Shown: positions 46,087 through 57,141 of the stretch, one piece after another
Layout of the letters: each line of letters begins with the position of its first letter
Numbering within the stretch: the stretch's first letter is position 1
Source: Sesamum alatum
Lineage: Eukaryota; Streptophyta; Magnoliopsida; Lamiales; Pedaliaceae
DNA: 64,000 nucleotides
Assembly: GCA_034509735.1 (NCBI GenBank)
Contig: JACGWO010000006.1
Coordinates: 6,835,001-6,899,000, forward strand
Direction of reading: 5' to 3'
Translations under genes and position numbers: made by a program
The notes under the pieces: generated by a model
The model's database searches: none
What the model was told of the DNA's origin: nothing
Seen by the model: only the letters and a program-made list of their open reading frames with translations

Positions 46087-49000
46087 TCACTCATGTCTCT
46101 TTGTTTTATATAGTTTATTTAATAACCTTTGAGCATCAGCCACTTTTCCTGGTTTTGCCAGGACAAAACCGAGTTGATTTAAAGTACTTTCACTTGGTGT
46201 AAAGCATTTGTCACTCATCTCTTTAAACAACCTTCTAGCCTCTGCTTGATAAAATTTCTTCATGGACTTTTCCTGAGATGATAGCTGACACCATCCGCTT
46301 ATCAGTATGTCATAGGTTGAGGAATTTGGGGGCACCCCTCTAGCTTGCATTTCATTCAAAAGCTCCATTGCTTGCTTCATCTTTCCCACCTTGGCAAAAT
46401 CATTGATGAGCAAGTTATAAGTGCTAGTTCGAGGAACGAAACCTTTGGTTATCATTTCACAGTAAAGCCTTATGGATTCCTTCTTATTGCCGACTTTGCC
46501 ATGGCCAGAAACCAAAATGTCAAATGTGGTAGCATTTGGAAGAAAGCCTTGTTCTTTCATTTCAGAAAGTAGATCAGCCACCTTATGCATTGATCCAGCT
46601 GCTGCAAATCCCCCTAGTAGAATATTATATGTTCTAATATTAGGAGAAACTCCTTCAGCTATCATCTCAGTGTACATAGCAAGAGCCTTCTCTAAATGAG
46701 AGCTTTTGCAATATCCTTGAATCATAGCATTATAAGTGACAGTATCTGCACGAAAACCAGCTTCTTTCATTTCCTTTAAAACAAATGCTGCTTTTCTAGG
46801 CATCTTTAGTCCACATAAAACAGTGATAAGATTATTATAAACAGTCAGATTCAAGTCAAGTCCCATTGCAACAAGTTTCTTGTGCATCATGAAGATGATT
46901 TCAGCCCTTTTAGTCTCAGAAGCAGCAGTAAGAACAAGTTTGTGAGTAATTGCTGTTGGATGCAAGCCAGAAACAGACAACTCACTCAATAAATCCATTG
47001 CCATACTAACTTTACCTGACTCGCAAAGCCCTTCCACCAAAATATTACAAGTTATTGCATTAGGCCTTAAGCCATGCCTTTTCATTTCATCCAAGAGCTG
47101 GAGAGCATTATCTGATTTCCCTTCTCTGCAATATGCCTTAATTAAGGTGTTAAATGTAGCATGATCTGGAGCCAATCCAAACTGCTGCAATCCAGTTTTA
47201 ATAGATTGCAGATCATATTTGCCAAGTCTAAGCAACCCATTGAGCAAAACATTGTATGTGATAATATCTAACCCTATACTTTTAGCTGTGATCTCTTGGA
47301 CAACTTCAAGCGCAGAGGACTCTTTTCCTGCTTTGAACAGTCCATCCATCAGGGAGGTGTAATTAACACGGTCAGGTAACAATCCCCTTGACACCGTATC
47401 TCTAAAAAATGCCTCTGCCTCAGCAATCCTTCCCTCCTTCTTCAGATTGTTCATAAAAGCATCGAGTATGACAATGTTATCATCAACTCCTCGCATTTTC
47501 ATATCCTCATATAGACCTTCAGCTATCTCCTTTTTACCAGCTTTCAAAAAGCCATCTATCAGGGGGCCATAGGTGTAAGCATTCGGCATGATATTTTGAG
47601 AAATCATGTCCGAGAGTACATTAATAGCGTCTTCAAGCATTCCACTTTTCATATAGCCATTAACTACTGAAGAATAAGTTACCACATTTGGCAGAACGTT
47701 TATCTCCTTCATTTGATGCAGAAGAGACTCCACATCCTTCATGTCACTGATTTTACAGCGACCATCAATCAATGCAGAATAGGTTACATGACTTGGCACG
47801 ACGTTAGACTGCAAAAGATTGCTATACATATTCTCAGCTTCTCTAGGCATTCCAACCTTGAAGAGTCCATCAATCAATGTAGTGAACACAACCACATCAA
47901 ATGCAATTCCACGAACCACCAATTGACTTAGCAAGTTAAATGCAGCCATTACATTACCGTTTTTAATTAAAAAATCAATTAGAATTGAGTATGTAACATG
48001 GTTTGGGTCCACACCTATCCTTACCATCTCCTGAAATACGGAGTTGGCCTCAGCTGACCTCCCAGTCTTAAGAAGTCCACTCATAACGCAACTGTATGTA
48101 ACTACATCCGGATCAACTCCCTTTGCAATCATTTCCTTGTATATAGCCAATGCCTCTTCAGTCTGGAGCCGCTTGCCATATCCACTGATCAAACTAGTAT
48201 ATGTAATATGATTTGCATTCATATGTGCTCCGCCAACTACACCATGTTTTTCCTCCCCAACAGCAACTGTGCAATCACTGCTCTCTAAGAGTTCATCCAT
48301 GAGCCTCTTGGCACTATCAAAATCCCCCATCTCGCAAAATCCGTTGATCAAAGTGTTATAAGTAACAGTATCAGGTGACACACCCTCTTTTGCCATACTC
48401 TCCATCAACTGAAGACCACCACTAACTTTACCAGCCTTGCAATAGCCGTTTATCAAAGTGTTAAAACCTACAGCATCTCTACGAACTTTTCCATCCCTTG
48501 CGTCACTACACAACATGTCCATAACTAGTTTAGCATTCTCCAACATACCCTTCTCACAAAATCCTTTCATTAATATATTACAAGTGAAACTATCACAATT
48601 TATACCCCTTTTAACCATCTCCGACACCAACCCAAGCCCCATTTCTACATGCCCATGTTTACAAAACCCCCAAATTACAGTATTATAAGTAACTCCATCA
48701 CTCTCAAATTTCGAATCCTTGTTATCTCGTAGTAATTCAAGGGCCCTGTCAAAATCTCCAACTTTAGACAGGGAGTGAACGACTATGTTCTTGGTAGCCA
48801 CATTTGGTCCCACATCTGATAAGATCATTTCTTGATAAATAAGCATCACCTGATTGACTAACCCTGTACAATTGAAGTGGTGCAAGAGGCTGTTCCAGTC
48901 GCGGAGTTGTGGTGTAAATTTGTAACCTCTCATGGCGGAGAAAGCGTCTATGGCTTTGGAGAGGCGGCCGCACCGGAGGAAAAGGTGGATGACAGTGCAG

Positions 49001-49185
49001 AAAAGTGAGGTGTAGAATTGTTCCGGGTTTCTGGTCGTTGTTCTAAGAGAACAACGTTGAGACGAGAACAAGGCAGAAAAACGCATTGTTGGTCTGTGGG
49101 CTGAGCGTGAGTGGGAGAGAAGGGGCGTGGCTCCGTCTGCAAGGCGTTTGATGAAATGCCCCTTTGGCTTCATCATAATTGGCAT
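46087..49185 (-). CDS. P-class pentatricopeptide repeat protein, At5g14770-like, probably mitochondrial
   Basis: An uninterrupted, intron-less frame of 1032 residues. From about residue 95 to 1000 it consists of about two dozen 35-residue PPR motifs (VTYNTLINGFCEMGDFDSAK, ITYTSLISGYGKRLQTEEAL, VTYNAMIQGYCKSSHLEKAL and so on), with no E or DYW extension, so it is P-class. Such proteins bind organellar RNA, each repeat reading one base, and stabilise, process or help splice it. The order of repeats and the C-terminal AEARRLFKEMSDK...LAKPGK segment resemble Arabidopsis At5g14770 (about 940 residues), a predicted mitochondrial protein; this is from memory. The N-terminus is basic and Ser/Arg-rich without acidic residues, as in transit peptides. 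The first ATG is 49185; Met34 at 49086 (MRFSALFSSQRCSLRTTTRN) gives a more typical presequence and may be the true start. Loops near residues 230 and 310 interrupt the regular spacing. It is the only intact gene here. Confidence 0.95.
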   Translation of the reverse strand: MPIMMKPKGHFIKRLADGATPLLSHSRSAHRPTMRFSALFSSQRCSLRTTTRNPEQFYTSLFCTVIHLFLRCGRLSKAIDAFSAMRGYKFTPQLRDWNSLLHHFNCTGLVNQVMLIYQEMILSDVGPNVATKNIVVHSLSKVGDFDRALELLRDNKDSKFESDGVTYNTVIWGFCKHGHVEMGLGLVSEMVKRGINCDSFTCNILMKGFCEKGMLENAKLVMDMLCSDARDGKVRRDAVGFNTLINGYCKAGKVSGGLQLMESMAKEGVSPDTVTYNTLINGFCEMGDFDSAKRLMDELLESSDCTVAVGEEKHGVVGGAHMNANHITYTSLISGYGKRLQTEEALAIYKEMIAKGVDPDVVTYSCVMSGLLKTGRSAEANSVFQEMVRIGVDPNHVTYSILIDFLIKNGNVMAAFNLLSQLVVRGIAFDVVVFTTLIDGLFKVGMPREAENMYSNLLQSNVVPSHVTYSALIDGRCKISDMKDVESLLHQMKEINVLPNVVTYSSVVNGYMKSGMLEDAINVLSDMISQNIMPNAYTYGPLIDGFLKAGKKEIAEGLYEDMKMRGVDDNIVILDAFMNNLKKEGRIAEAEAFFRDTVSRGLLPDRVNYTSLMDGLFKAGKESSALEVVQEITAKSIGLDIITYNVLLNGLLRLGKYDLQSIKTGLQQFGLAPDHATFNTLIKAYCREGKSDNALQLLDEMKRHGLRPNAITCNILVEGLCESGKVSMAMDLLSELSVSGLHPTAITHKLVLTAASETKRAEIIFMMHKKLVAMGLDLNLTVYNNLITVLCGLKMPRKAAFVLKEMKEAGFRADTVTYNAMIQGYCKSSHLEKALAMYTEMIAEGVSPNIRTYNILLGGFAAAGSMHKVADLLSEMKEQGFLPNATTFDILVSGHGKVGNKKESIRLYCEMITKGFVPRTSTYNLLINDFAKVGKMKQAMELLNEMQARGVPPNSSTYDILISGWCQLSSQEKSMKKFYQAEARRLFKEMSDKCFTPSESTLNQLGFVLAKPGKVADAQRLLNKLYKTKRHE

Positions 49186-49582
49186 GTCGCTTGATGGAAT
49201 TCAATTGGTGTCCTAGGTGAGATCAGCTTCATCAGCAACTCCAATGTCCTGAGTTTTCACGGTTGGCTCTCAAGGGAGACAGATGCAGAGAGAGACATAT
49301 GATCGAGCATATTGAAGCTTCACATGAGAGCGCAGTTAGTATTTCGTTCCGACTATAACGCTTTCAAATAGTCCGTATTAGCTAATTGACTTTCATGGGA
49401 ACAGAATCTCATTTGTCGAGTGGAATACAGAGATAGTCTCTTAACTTAAGTTAATAAGAAATTGATTTAAAGAAGATAATGATGATATAATACAATTTAT
49501 ACTGTTATTTTGCGAAATCAAGCAATTTACCTCCTTAGATACAGGAATGTAAATTTTAGATACAGGGAGATAAATTGTTTCA
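49186..49582. other. Upstream region of the PPR gene
   Basis: Should hold its promoter and 5' UTR; only about 400 bp separate the ATG from a Helitron at 49583. I see no clear TATA box. From about 49440 the DNA becomes AT-rich and includes GCAATTTACCTCC, whose complement GGAGGTAAATTGT recurs right of the Helitron (50387). Confidence 0.5.
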
Positions 49583-50374
49583 TCTATATTAATATAAAAA
49601 GGAAAAGTCTTTCTCACTCACAAACGGTAATTTATGACACCGCGATCGCAAATTTTTGTTGTTCTGATAATACTCCTAAGTTGATTTCTTTTATTTATTT
49701 ATTCTTTTTTTTTCTTTTGAAATGTTGGTTTATATGTTTTTTCTTATTTTCTATACCGATATAAGAAAGAAAGGCCTTTCTCCCTCATAAACGTGACGAC
49801 TTGACCTAACTCTAACTCCAATAGGTGTGGCTAACTTGACATTTGAGCGTCACAAGCTATCCCTATTGCGTAATTCATTAATAACAATTTATCATTTGAG
49901 TAAAGTCAAGACAATAAGTTCTGGTAAAAAATTAACAAATGTATCTATTGTGCAAACGATCTCTTTATATGGTATTATTTTTTTGTCAACTAAAAAAGTA
50001 TGGTACCAACTATGCAAAGAGCCCTATAGTGTGGTACCAAAAATGTTTTTTTTTTTTTTTTTTTTTGCACTCTTTTAACGGTCATGTGATTCTCACGTGA
50101 TCCCTCCGTTAAAAAGTTAACGACGGTATGTACAATGCAACCGAACGCCTTTATATGGTATCAATCTTGTTCAACTGAAAAAAGCATGGTATCAAACTTA
50201 CAGAACCCCCTATACTGTGATACCAAAAATGCAATTCTCTCTTTTATTTATTTATTTTTTCTTTGAAATGTGATGTGCTGATCTATATAGTTTTTTTCTT
50301 ATTTATTATATAATTTAAAGCGTGACATATTTATTTATTATGTGCACGCAGAGACAACGTGCTATGACAACTAA
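49583..50374 (+). mobile_element. Non-autonomous Helitron C (792 bp)
   Basis: Starts TCTATATTAATATAAAAAGG after A (49582) and ends with hairpin GCACGcagagacaaCGTGC, then TATGACAACTAA, before T (50375): TC...CTAA in an A|T site. Inside, about 49955-50050 and 50145-50240 are diverged direct repeats with a period near 190 bp (CTTTATATGGTAT ... GTGGTACCAAAAATG versus CTTTATATGGTATCA ... GTGATACCAAAAATG). A T run lies at 50045-50066. No protein-coding capacity. It sits within 400 bp of the PPR start. Confidence 0.8.
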
Positions 50375-51917
50375 TTTTAAAAGTAGGGAGGTAAATTGTT
50401 TCTTTTTAAAAAACAGAAATTGATAAATTATTTCTTTTTAAAAAAATACAAGGAAATAAATTATTATTTTTTTATATAAATAGATAATTTGTTCATTCAC
50501 ATATCACAAAAAAATTATTTGCATTTTTCCCATTAAAATTATGAGTATCATATCCGTAAATTGAATACGACAAATATTCTACGTACGAGTTTTATCTTTG
50601 TTAGTACCTTGAGAAAGTTATAATTAAGCTTCCAAGTAGGATTATATCTTATTAAGAGGTAAAAATTGTTATCCACTATCATACTCATCAAAAGAAATAT
50701 AACATTTAGCAGGAGCAAAGCCAGAAATTTGGTTTAGTCCTGTCAAAGTTTAACAGTCATGTACGATTTCTTTTTTGTGTAATTTTACTTTTAGATGAAT
50801 TAAAAATACTTATTTTTGATTCCACATTCGGTGTTGCTTCTACAGGCGGTGTAGCACAAGATCCCATTGAATTTTGCGGTCTTTTAATAACAAATGTATA
50901 CATTCCTTGAAAAATTAAAACCTATATTTATATAAATTATAATCATAAATTTTATAAACAATTTTTATATCTAATCTTGTTTATTTGATGTGAGATATTT
51001 GGATAACATAATATAAAATAAACATGAACACAAAAGCAATAGAGAATTCGGAAAGAATTATAATCTGATACTGCGAAATCAGAATATGTACCATACTTCT
51101 ACACAAGAGAAGTTGTGGATTTTTTTTTTCCTTGCACAACAGCTACCCATGACTCTCTCCGTGGCCGTGAGGAAGAAGTCAATAACTTTTGGAATTTGGC
51201 TTGAATTTTTTTTTTTGTGAGTCGTGAATGTAAAGCAGTCGTCGGATTTTATTTTATTTTTTTTATTTTAGCCACAACAGTTTGGCTTGTGCAAGACGAC
51301 AACAATTTTCTATTCAATTTTCTTTGTGAAGGTTGTATAATTAATAGCAGCCCTCAATTTTTATAGTGGGTTAATTGGAGCCATCAATTTCCTTATTATA
51401 ATTAATAGCTTTTCCCCTAAAGTTGAAGGCCTTAAAATTGGCTTTAAGGTGGATTTAAAAAAAATGTGGAAGCTTAAAGTGGGCTTTTAGCCCTGTCAAC
51501 TAAAAGCCCATTTTAAAATACTATATATAAATATTACAGGCATAGTGCAATGGGCTGGCCCAAGCCAAACCATGTTGGCAGATGCGGTCGACAGGGCTTG
51601 GGCTCGCCCCTGCCATTTAGCCATAACGATTAATTATCATGGTAATAATCATTGAGTACTTAATGGTTGTTGGCCAGAATTTTGTTAGTGTGGCTATAAT
51701 ATTTGTCATGACTAATAGTTATGGTAAAAATATTTGCTATGACTCATAGTCATGATCAAAATAGTTTTCATGGTGGATAAATTAAGTTTTTATATCGATT
51801 TTTATTTAACTATGATTAATAAGTTATTTACCATGATTTTAGTACATAATCAATAGTATTTTTTTTTCTAATGACTCTTAATATCTTTAATTTATATCAT
51901 CTACATAATATTCAGTA
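50375..51917. other. AT-rich intergenic DNA
   Basis: No gene supported. 51600-51870 repeats the word CATGATTA / TCATGGT in several forms (for example ATTATCATGGTAATAATCAT, a short palindrome near 51632), possibly a decayed minisatellite. Confidence 0.45.
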
Positions 51918-52327
51918 GGGTAAATTACAACCACCTCCCCTGAGGTTTGGCATAATTACAAATACCCACTTGTTGTTTGAAAAATTGCAAATACCCATGA
52001 GGTTTGTAATTTTTAACCAAAGGCCTGAAATTGACCATTTTGTTCTTGATTTTTTTGTTAAATTATAGAAAAATCAGTCGAAGTAAATTGCATTATAATT
52101 CCTCCATTTAAAAAATTTAAGAACCTCTCCCTGTGCATTATAGTTCAAAAAATTTAAAAAAAATAAAAATTAAATAAAATGCATAAGGGTATTTTGGTCA
52201 GTTCACCCATAAAAATGGATTATTTGTTAAATGATTACAAACTTTAAGGGAGTATTTATAATTTTTCAAATAACGATAAGATATTTATAATTATACTAAA
52301 TATCAGGAGAAGTGACTGCATCTACCC
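51918..52327. mobile_element. MULE-like MITE, family B, full copy
   Basis: 410 bp. Left arm GGGTAAATTACAACCACCTC continuing CCCTGAGGTTTGGCATAATTA; the right arm is the complement with scattered differences (TAATTATACTAAATATCAGG ... GCATCTACCC). Flanks TATTCAGTA and TATTAAATA agree at 7 of 9 bases, a worn 9-bp duplication. A half copy lies at 11752-12000. Confidence 0.75.
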
Positions 52328-53134
52328 TATTAAATAATGTGTGTTAAATTTACTCAACACGGAAGCTTACTTGAATTAAAAGCAGGGAAAGGAAATGAAG
52401 ACTATATTAGTGTATGAAAGATAGCATATACGTCGATGTTTTAGACTATTTCAAGAATTCTTGTCAACATAAATATCTTACAAATTCTAAGAGATTGTTT
52501 TAGCTAAGCGATTGTATTCATAAGGTCATATATGCGATTGGATAAGTTATCTCCCATAAAATTTGATATAATAATAAGTACTTTCTTATTGTTTTGAAAA
52601 TTATAAATACGTTTTTTATTTAACATTCATCTAACAACGAGCCTATTTCATTAGTCTCTGGTAGGTTTCATCTAATTTTTATGGTAAACTGACCAAAATA
52701 CTCTTTTATATTATGAATTATAATTTAATATATATTTTAAAATTTTCTCAAATATTTTTATAGACTAATATGCCCTATGAATTTATAAATTTATCCACCC
52801 TCAATTTTTTTTTACATCTTCTCAAACATTGTTTTAAAAAAAATCAACAAGGGTATTGTTTTTAATGGGTAAACTGTATATAAAAATATCCTGTATTTTT
52901 CGAAATAAAGCATACTCTCCCCTTTCGTTAGTTGGGGTTGACGACGTTAAAATTTCTAAAAATTTGACCGTTATACCCTTATTGTGATGACCCTTTGATC
53001 TTTAACAGATAAAAATCAACGGTCCAGATCTTTAGTTATTTAAGAATATATTTTATATTATATATTTATATACATATAGTTATATATACATATATATATA
53101 TATTTATACAGTTATATATATGCACATTTATATA
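52328..53134. other. AT-rich DNA with a possible lone TIR arm
   Basis: 52870-53040 (GGGTAAACTGTATATAAAAA ... CAACGGTCCAGATC) resembles one arm of the TIR elements in this window, but no partner arm was found. Ends in TATATA-type simple sequence. Confidence 0.4.
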
Positions 53135-53497
53135 TCCATATATATACTGTTATACATAGGGAAATTTTCATTTTTGGTCCAATTTCATATGATCTTTTTT
53201 TTATTTGGTTTCATTTGTTGTATTTGTCTCACATTTAGTCCTATTTATTTAATTTTTTCTCAAATTTGGTCTCAAAGAGCAATTTCCGTCAAATTGTTAA
53301 CAATACCCCTAAGTTAATTTCTTTCTTCTTTCATTCTTTCTCTTCCTTCCTTTCTTTGTTTCTTTCTTCTTTTTTTTTTTTTGAATGTGATATGTTGATT
53401 TATATATATATATATGTATCATCTTATTTATAATATATTTAAAATGTGAAATATTATTTATTATATACATGTAATAATGGCATGCCACGTCGACTAG
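53135..53497 (+). mobile_element. Helitron D, 3' end clear, 5' end tentative
   Basis: The 3' end reads GGCATGCCACGTCGACTAG followed by T (53498), with CTAG at 53494-53497. The preceding 100 bp match the 3' parts of Helitrons C and E (AATGTGATATGTTGATTTATATA; AAAATGTGAAATATTATTTA). The 5' end is placed at A|TC 53134/53135 because the sequence then resembles TCTATACT..TATAAAGGG, but that is weak. Confidence 0.55.
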
Positions 53498-53642
53498 TTA
53501 ATATAAAAAAAAATCTCATTCACAAAGAGTGGTTACTTATACCGTAACACCAATTTTTTATTATGCCAATAATAGCTAGAAGTTGGTTTTTTCTTTCTTT
53601 CTTTATTTCTTATTTGTCTTTCTTTTTTAAATATAATGTGTT

Positions 53643-53677
<35 letters not shown>

Positions 53678-54044
53678 TGATGGTGTATGAATTTAAGCAC
53701 AGGACCAAGATGTAACTTCCCGAAAGAGTAATACGAAATTACCGAATCACCCCTGATGGCAGTTACATCCACTAGGCTAGTTAGGTTAGTGGGCGGTTGG
53801 GGGGCAATATAATCTTTACGCTCTCTAGTATATATACAGTTCTAGATGAATTGTAGAGGGGAGGCTAATTTGCTTTGAGAAGGAATTGCATAAAAGAGAT
53901 GCAGGGAATTTTGAAAAGGAAAATGAATTGATAGTAGATTTTGATGGAATGCCATTTTTGTACCATCATTAATTATAATATATTTTAAAATGTGATATTT
54001 TGACTTATTATATGCACGCAGGAACAACGTATTGCATTGACTAG
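53498..54044 (+). mobile_element. Helitron E, 3' end clear, 5' end at the junction with D
   Basis: The 3' end reads TTATATGCACGCAGGAACAA, then CGTATTGCATTGACTAG and T (54045): CTAG at 54041-54044 with a decayed hairpin. The 5' part (TTAATATAAAAAAAAATCTC, then ATTCACAAAG) matches the start of Helitron C minus its first few bases, so D may have landed in E's 5' end. It contains a (TA)n run near 53647-53672. Confidence 0.6.
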
Positions 54045-54053
54045 TATATATAT

Positions 54054-54087
<34 letters not shown>

Positions 54088-54606
54088 GCTGTAGACGAGG
54101 TGAAAGGCGAACGGGAGGAGGGCAGCGTAGGGTGAAGAGTAGGTTGGGGAAGATGAATAGTTGAAGTAGGAAAAAATAAAGAAAAAAAAATCATAATTAG
54201 TTATAATAATATTCTAAGTTTCTAAAAAATACTTTGTATATTAGTGATTTGTGACAATTAATATGTATAGTTGGATTGGAACAAGTAAGAGGTTGTGGAC
54301 CATTGATTATCGTAGGGTTTTTAAATAAAGGTACGAATATCTTTATAATTAAATAATTAAAAAAAAGAATAATAATGCGTGTAATGTAGTGCTCGTGTTA
54401 TGTATCATGATGGGGGTTCCTGCGATGGAGGTGGTGTGGATGGGTGGGAGCGGGCCCGTAGGCGGAGAACAAAGATTGGATTGTTGTAGAGGCGGCGTGT
54501 GGGAGGGATGGGGAATGAGAGGGTGGAAGAATGGGTTGTCCATATTTTTAAAAGAAATCAACATACTATTATAATATTTAATATGCAATATAGCAACATT
54601 TTTAAA
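54045..54606. other. Simple repeats and AT-rich DNA
   Basis: (AT)n then (GATA)/(GA)n microsatellite at 54045-54087. No gene: the frames over 54390-54574 show no domain. Confidence 0.5.
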
Positions 54607-54823
54607 GGAATAAATGCAATTTACCCTTGTAATACGAGAGACAAGCAAAAAAGTGTAAAATTTTTTTAGCAAAGTATTCTCTGTGATCTGGAAAATGAAG
54701 CAAATTACCATCATATATTTTTTGTTGATGAAGGGTAGGGTGATTATTTGCTTCATTTCCCAAAATATAGGGGGATAATTTGTTATAAGAAAAAATTCAC
54801 AGAGGGGTTTTTGCTCTTAATCC
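54607..54823. mobile_element. Small MULE-like MITE, family G
   Basis: 217 bp. Left GGAATAAATGCAATTTACCC; right complement GGGGTTTTTGCTCTTAATCC. The centre is palindromic (GAAAATGAAGCAAATTACC versus GGTGATTATTTGCTTCATTT). Flanks ATTTTTAAA (left) and ATTTCTAAA (right, after one T) agree at 8 of 9. Confidence 0.6.
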
Positions 54824-55604
54824 TATTTCTAAAGAAACCAACATTTTGAAAGCAAACAAAGAAATAATATATACATAATACTGCTATAAAATTGGACTAA
54901 ATGCCTAGATTCGTTGAATTGGAACTCATGATCTCTTGAGTGTGAGATCTCAACTTTATCACTCTAATGATATAAGGAATCGTTGGTAAAATTTTATTTT
55001 ATTTTTTATTTCATGATTTTGTACGTTTTGTATGTGAGACGTGTGTCGGTCAAATGAGATAGGAGACGTAGTCGAATTTGGAATAGAAAATTCTATTAAT
55101 AGGACGAAGGGCCAAGTTGGGTATTTGAAAAGTTAATGTTGGTGAAATTTTCAACTTTAGAAAATTGAACAAGTGAATCAAGTTCGTCTATCACACTATA
55201 TATTAAGGTTTAAAGCATTAGGAAAATTATTTTTAGTAGATAAGATGTGGATTGATTAAAATATCATTATTCAAATTAATATTTTTCATTAATAATTTCT
55301 TGATGTTAGCATTTCTAGACTTCAGTTTTAGTTTCATATTGATCTTTCTGATCATTTTTTATGAAAATGTGGTCGAATTTGATTTTTTAGAGGGTAAAAT
55401 AGTCAATTCAAATTTATTTTCACTTTAGTCACTTAAATTTGTAAATTTGACAAATTAGTCCCTTTTTAGGAGGGAAAAGTACTATAACTTTCCGCCCAAA
55501 ATGGTAGATGTTGGCTCTTATTTAACGGTTGCTCCTTTGATGACCAATAACACATTGAGGTAAAGTTAAATTGAAATTGAGATAATTAAAAGAAATGACT
55601 ATTA
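54824..55604. other. AT-rich intergenic DNA
   Basis: No supported feature. Confidence 0.45.
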
Positions 55605-55841
55605 CATATTTTTTGTGGCAATTTGGCCAAATTTCAGTGCTTTTGGACCAATGAAAACCCAGGACATTTATTTTTTTTTTGTGAAAAACATAGGTTAAGA
55701 TTTTTCTTCTTCGTTTTTAATATTGGTTTTGAATATATAGATTCATTTCAAATTTTTGCATGTCGGAAGCTGGAGGATATGGCTATTTTATATGGCATGA
55801 TCCACCAATATGAGAACATGCTACGTAAAATTAAAGCATAG
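55605..55841 (+). pseudogene. GRF-type zinc-finger fragment
   Basis: The plus frame reads CGNLAKFQCFWTNENPGHLF, then FFCEKHRLRFFFFVFN. This follows the GRF zinc-finger pattern C.CG..A....WT..NPGR.F..C......C.FF.W.: the first Cys, CG, W-T, NPG, F and third Cys align. The fourth Cys, the Arg of GRF and the last Trp are lost. Downstream helical sequence (KLEDMAILYGMIHQYENMLR) resembles the coiled tail of small plant GRF proteins, which are often transposon-borne. Short and degenerate. Confidence 0.45.
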
Positions 55842-56656
55842 AAACGTATGAATATGTTTTTGGCGTTGCATGTGTACTTATATATGTGGTGTGAAAAATG
55901 TAATAAAAGTGCTCAAAATGCAATGTTGCACCAAATATAAGTTGTATGTGAACTAACCGTTGTAATAAATTATATGTGATGTAATGAAACGATCCTATTT
56001 TAGCTAAAATAATTTTTCCCCATACAAACATTTGAATTTGCCCTTAAATAGTTAGAGAGTTTGTAAAATCAGGATAAGAGAAGAATTTTGGTAAAAATGT
56101 TACTTTGTGACAAAATACGGCCTTAGAAGTGAAACACGGCCTAGGCGTGTTCTTTGTTGTTCACACATTGAAGTTTTACATTCAAGAATACGGCCAGGCA
56201 TGTAAATCTCGATTTGAATGCTGAATATGCTATATGCTTGTGTCTTAGAACGTACACAACTTGATCGTAATTAATATTTTATTACTTTTAAAAATAAAAA
56301 TAAAAATGATAGAATTGCCCATACAAAAACTAAGTCATGTGGCCGTCAACATGACCATTTTTCAGCCACATTTTCATAAAAAAATGGTTAGAGGAGTCAA
56401 ACTAAGACAAACCTAGAGCGTAAGGAATATAAAGTGAAAAAATGAGTTTAAGGGACTACAATGATTTTAAATGAAAATTTAAGAAATCGAGTATACTATT
56501 TATACTTTAAGATATCAAATAAGTAATTGGTAAACATATTAAAAGGCAGTATCTCTAAATTAAAGATCACACTGGATATTTTCATAATCATAATGGATAA
56601 TCCAGAATTTTAGTTTCTTAATTATATTATAAAACTTTCATTCTGACACTGTAAAT
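55842..56656. other. AT-rich intergenic DNA
   Basis: No supported feature. Confidence 0.45.
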
Positions 56657-56665
56657 TAAAATTTA

Positions 56666-57141
56666 CGGTTAAACGCTATTTGAAAACGTGAAATTACACT
56701 TTCTTTTAAATAAATTTTAAAATTATACTTACACTCCCTCCGAGAAATCTCCATTTATACCTACCCACTTTCGTTAGAGTTTGGACAGAAAATATTGATG
56801 TCGGCAAAAGAAATTACATAAATTTTAAATTTTGTCCCTCATTTAACATTTTTATGTATATTTTTGTACTTATAAGTAGATAAATATAATATATATATAT
56901 ATATGTGAAGTGAGATTAACATTATTATATTTTTTTCATATAAATACAAAATTATTACATAGAATATTAAAATGAGGGCTAAAATCATAATTTTATATAA
57001 TTATTTCGCTAAAGTCAATATTTTTTGTCCGAACCCTGTAAATATTGAATATTTGAAGGGGGTTCAAGTGTAATTTTGGAAATTCTTTGACAACGAAATA
57101 TAATTTTTTATTTTTAAAGAGGGTCTAAGTATAATTATCCC
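56666..57141. mobile_element. MULE-like MITE, family A, copy 2
   Basis: 476 bp, same family as 8524-9015: shared words include AAATTACACTTTC, CCATTTATACC/GTTTACACC, GTTTGGACAGAAAATATT / GTTTGGGTGGAAAATGTT and TTTGTACTTATAA. Flanks TAAAATTTA (56657-56665) and TAATATTTA (57142-57150) agree at 8 of 9. The left terminus is worn (CGGTTAAAC for GGGTTAATT). Confidence 0.75.

Noticed and set aside
52870..54823. A possible 2-kb TIR element from GGGTAAACTG to the family G end
   Set aside because: The two ends do not complement each other and there is no target duplication. The right part forms its own 217-bp element.
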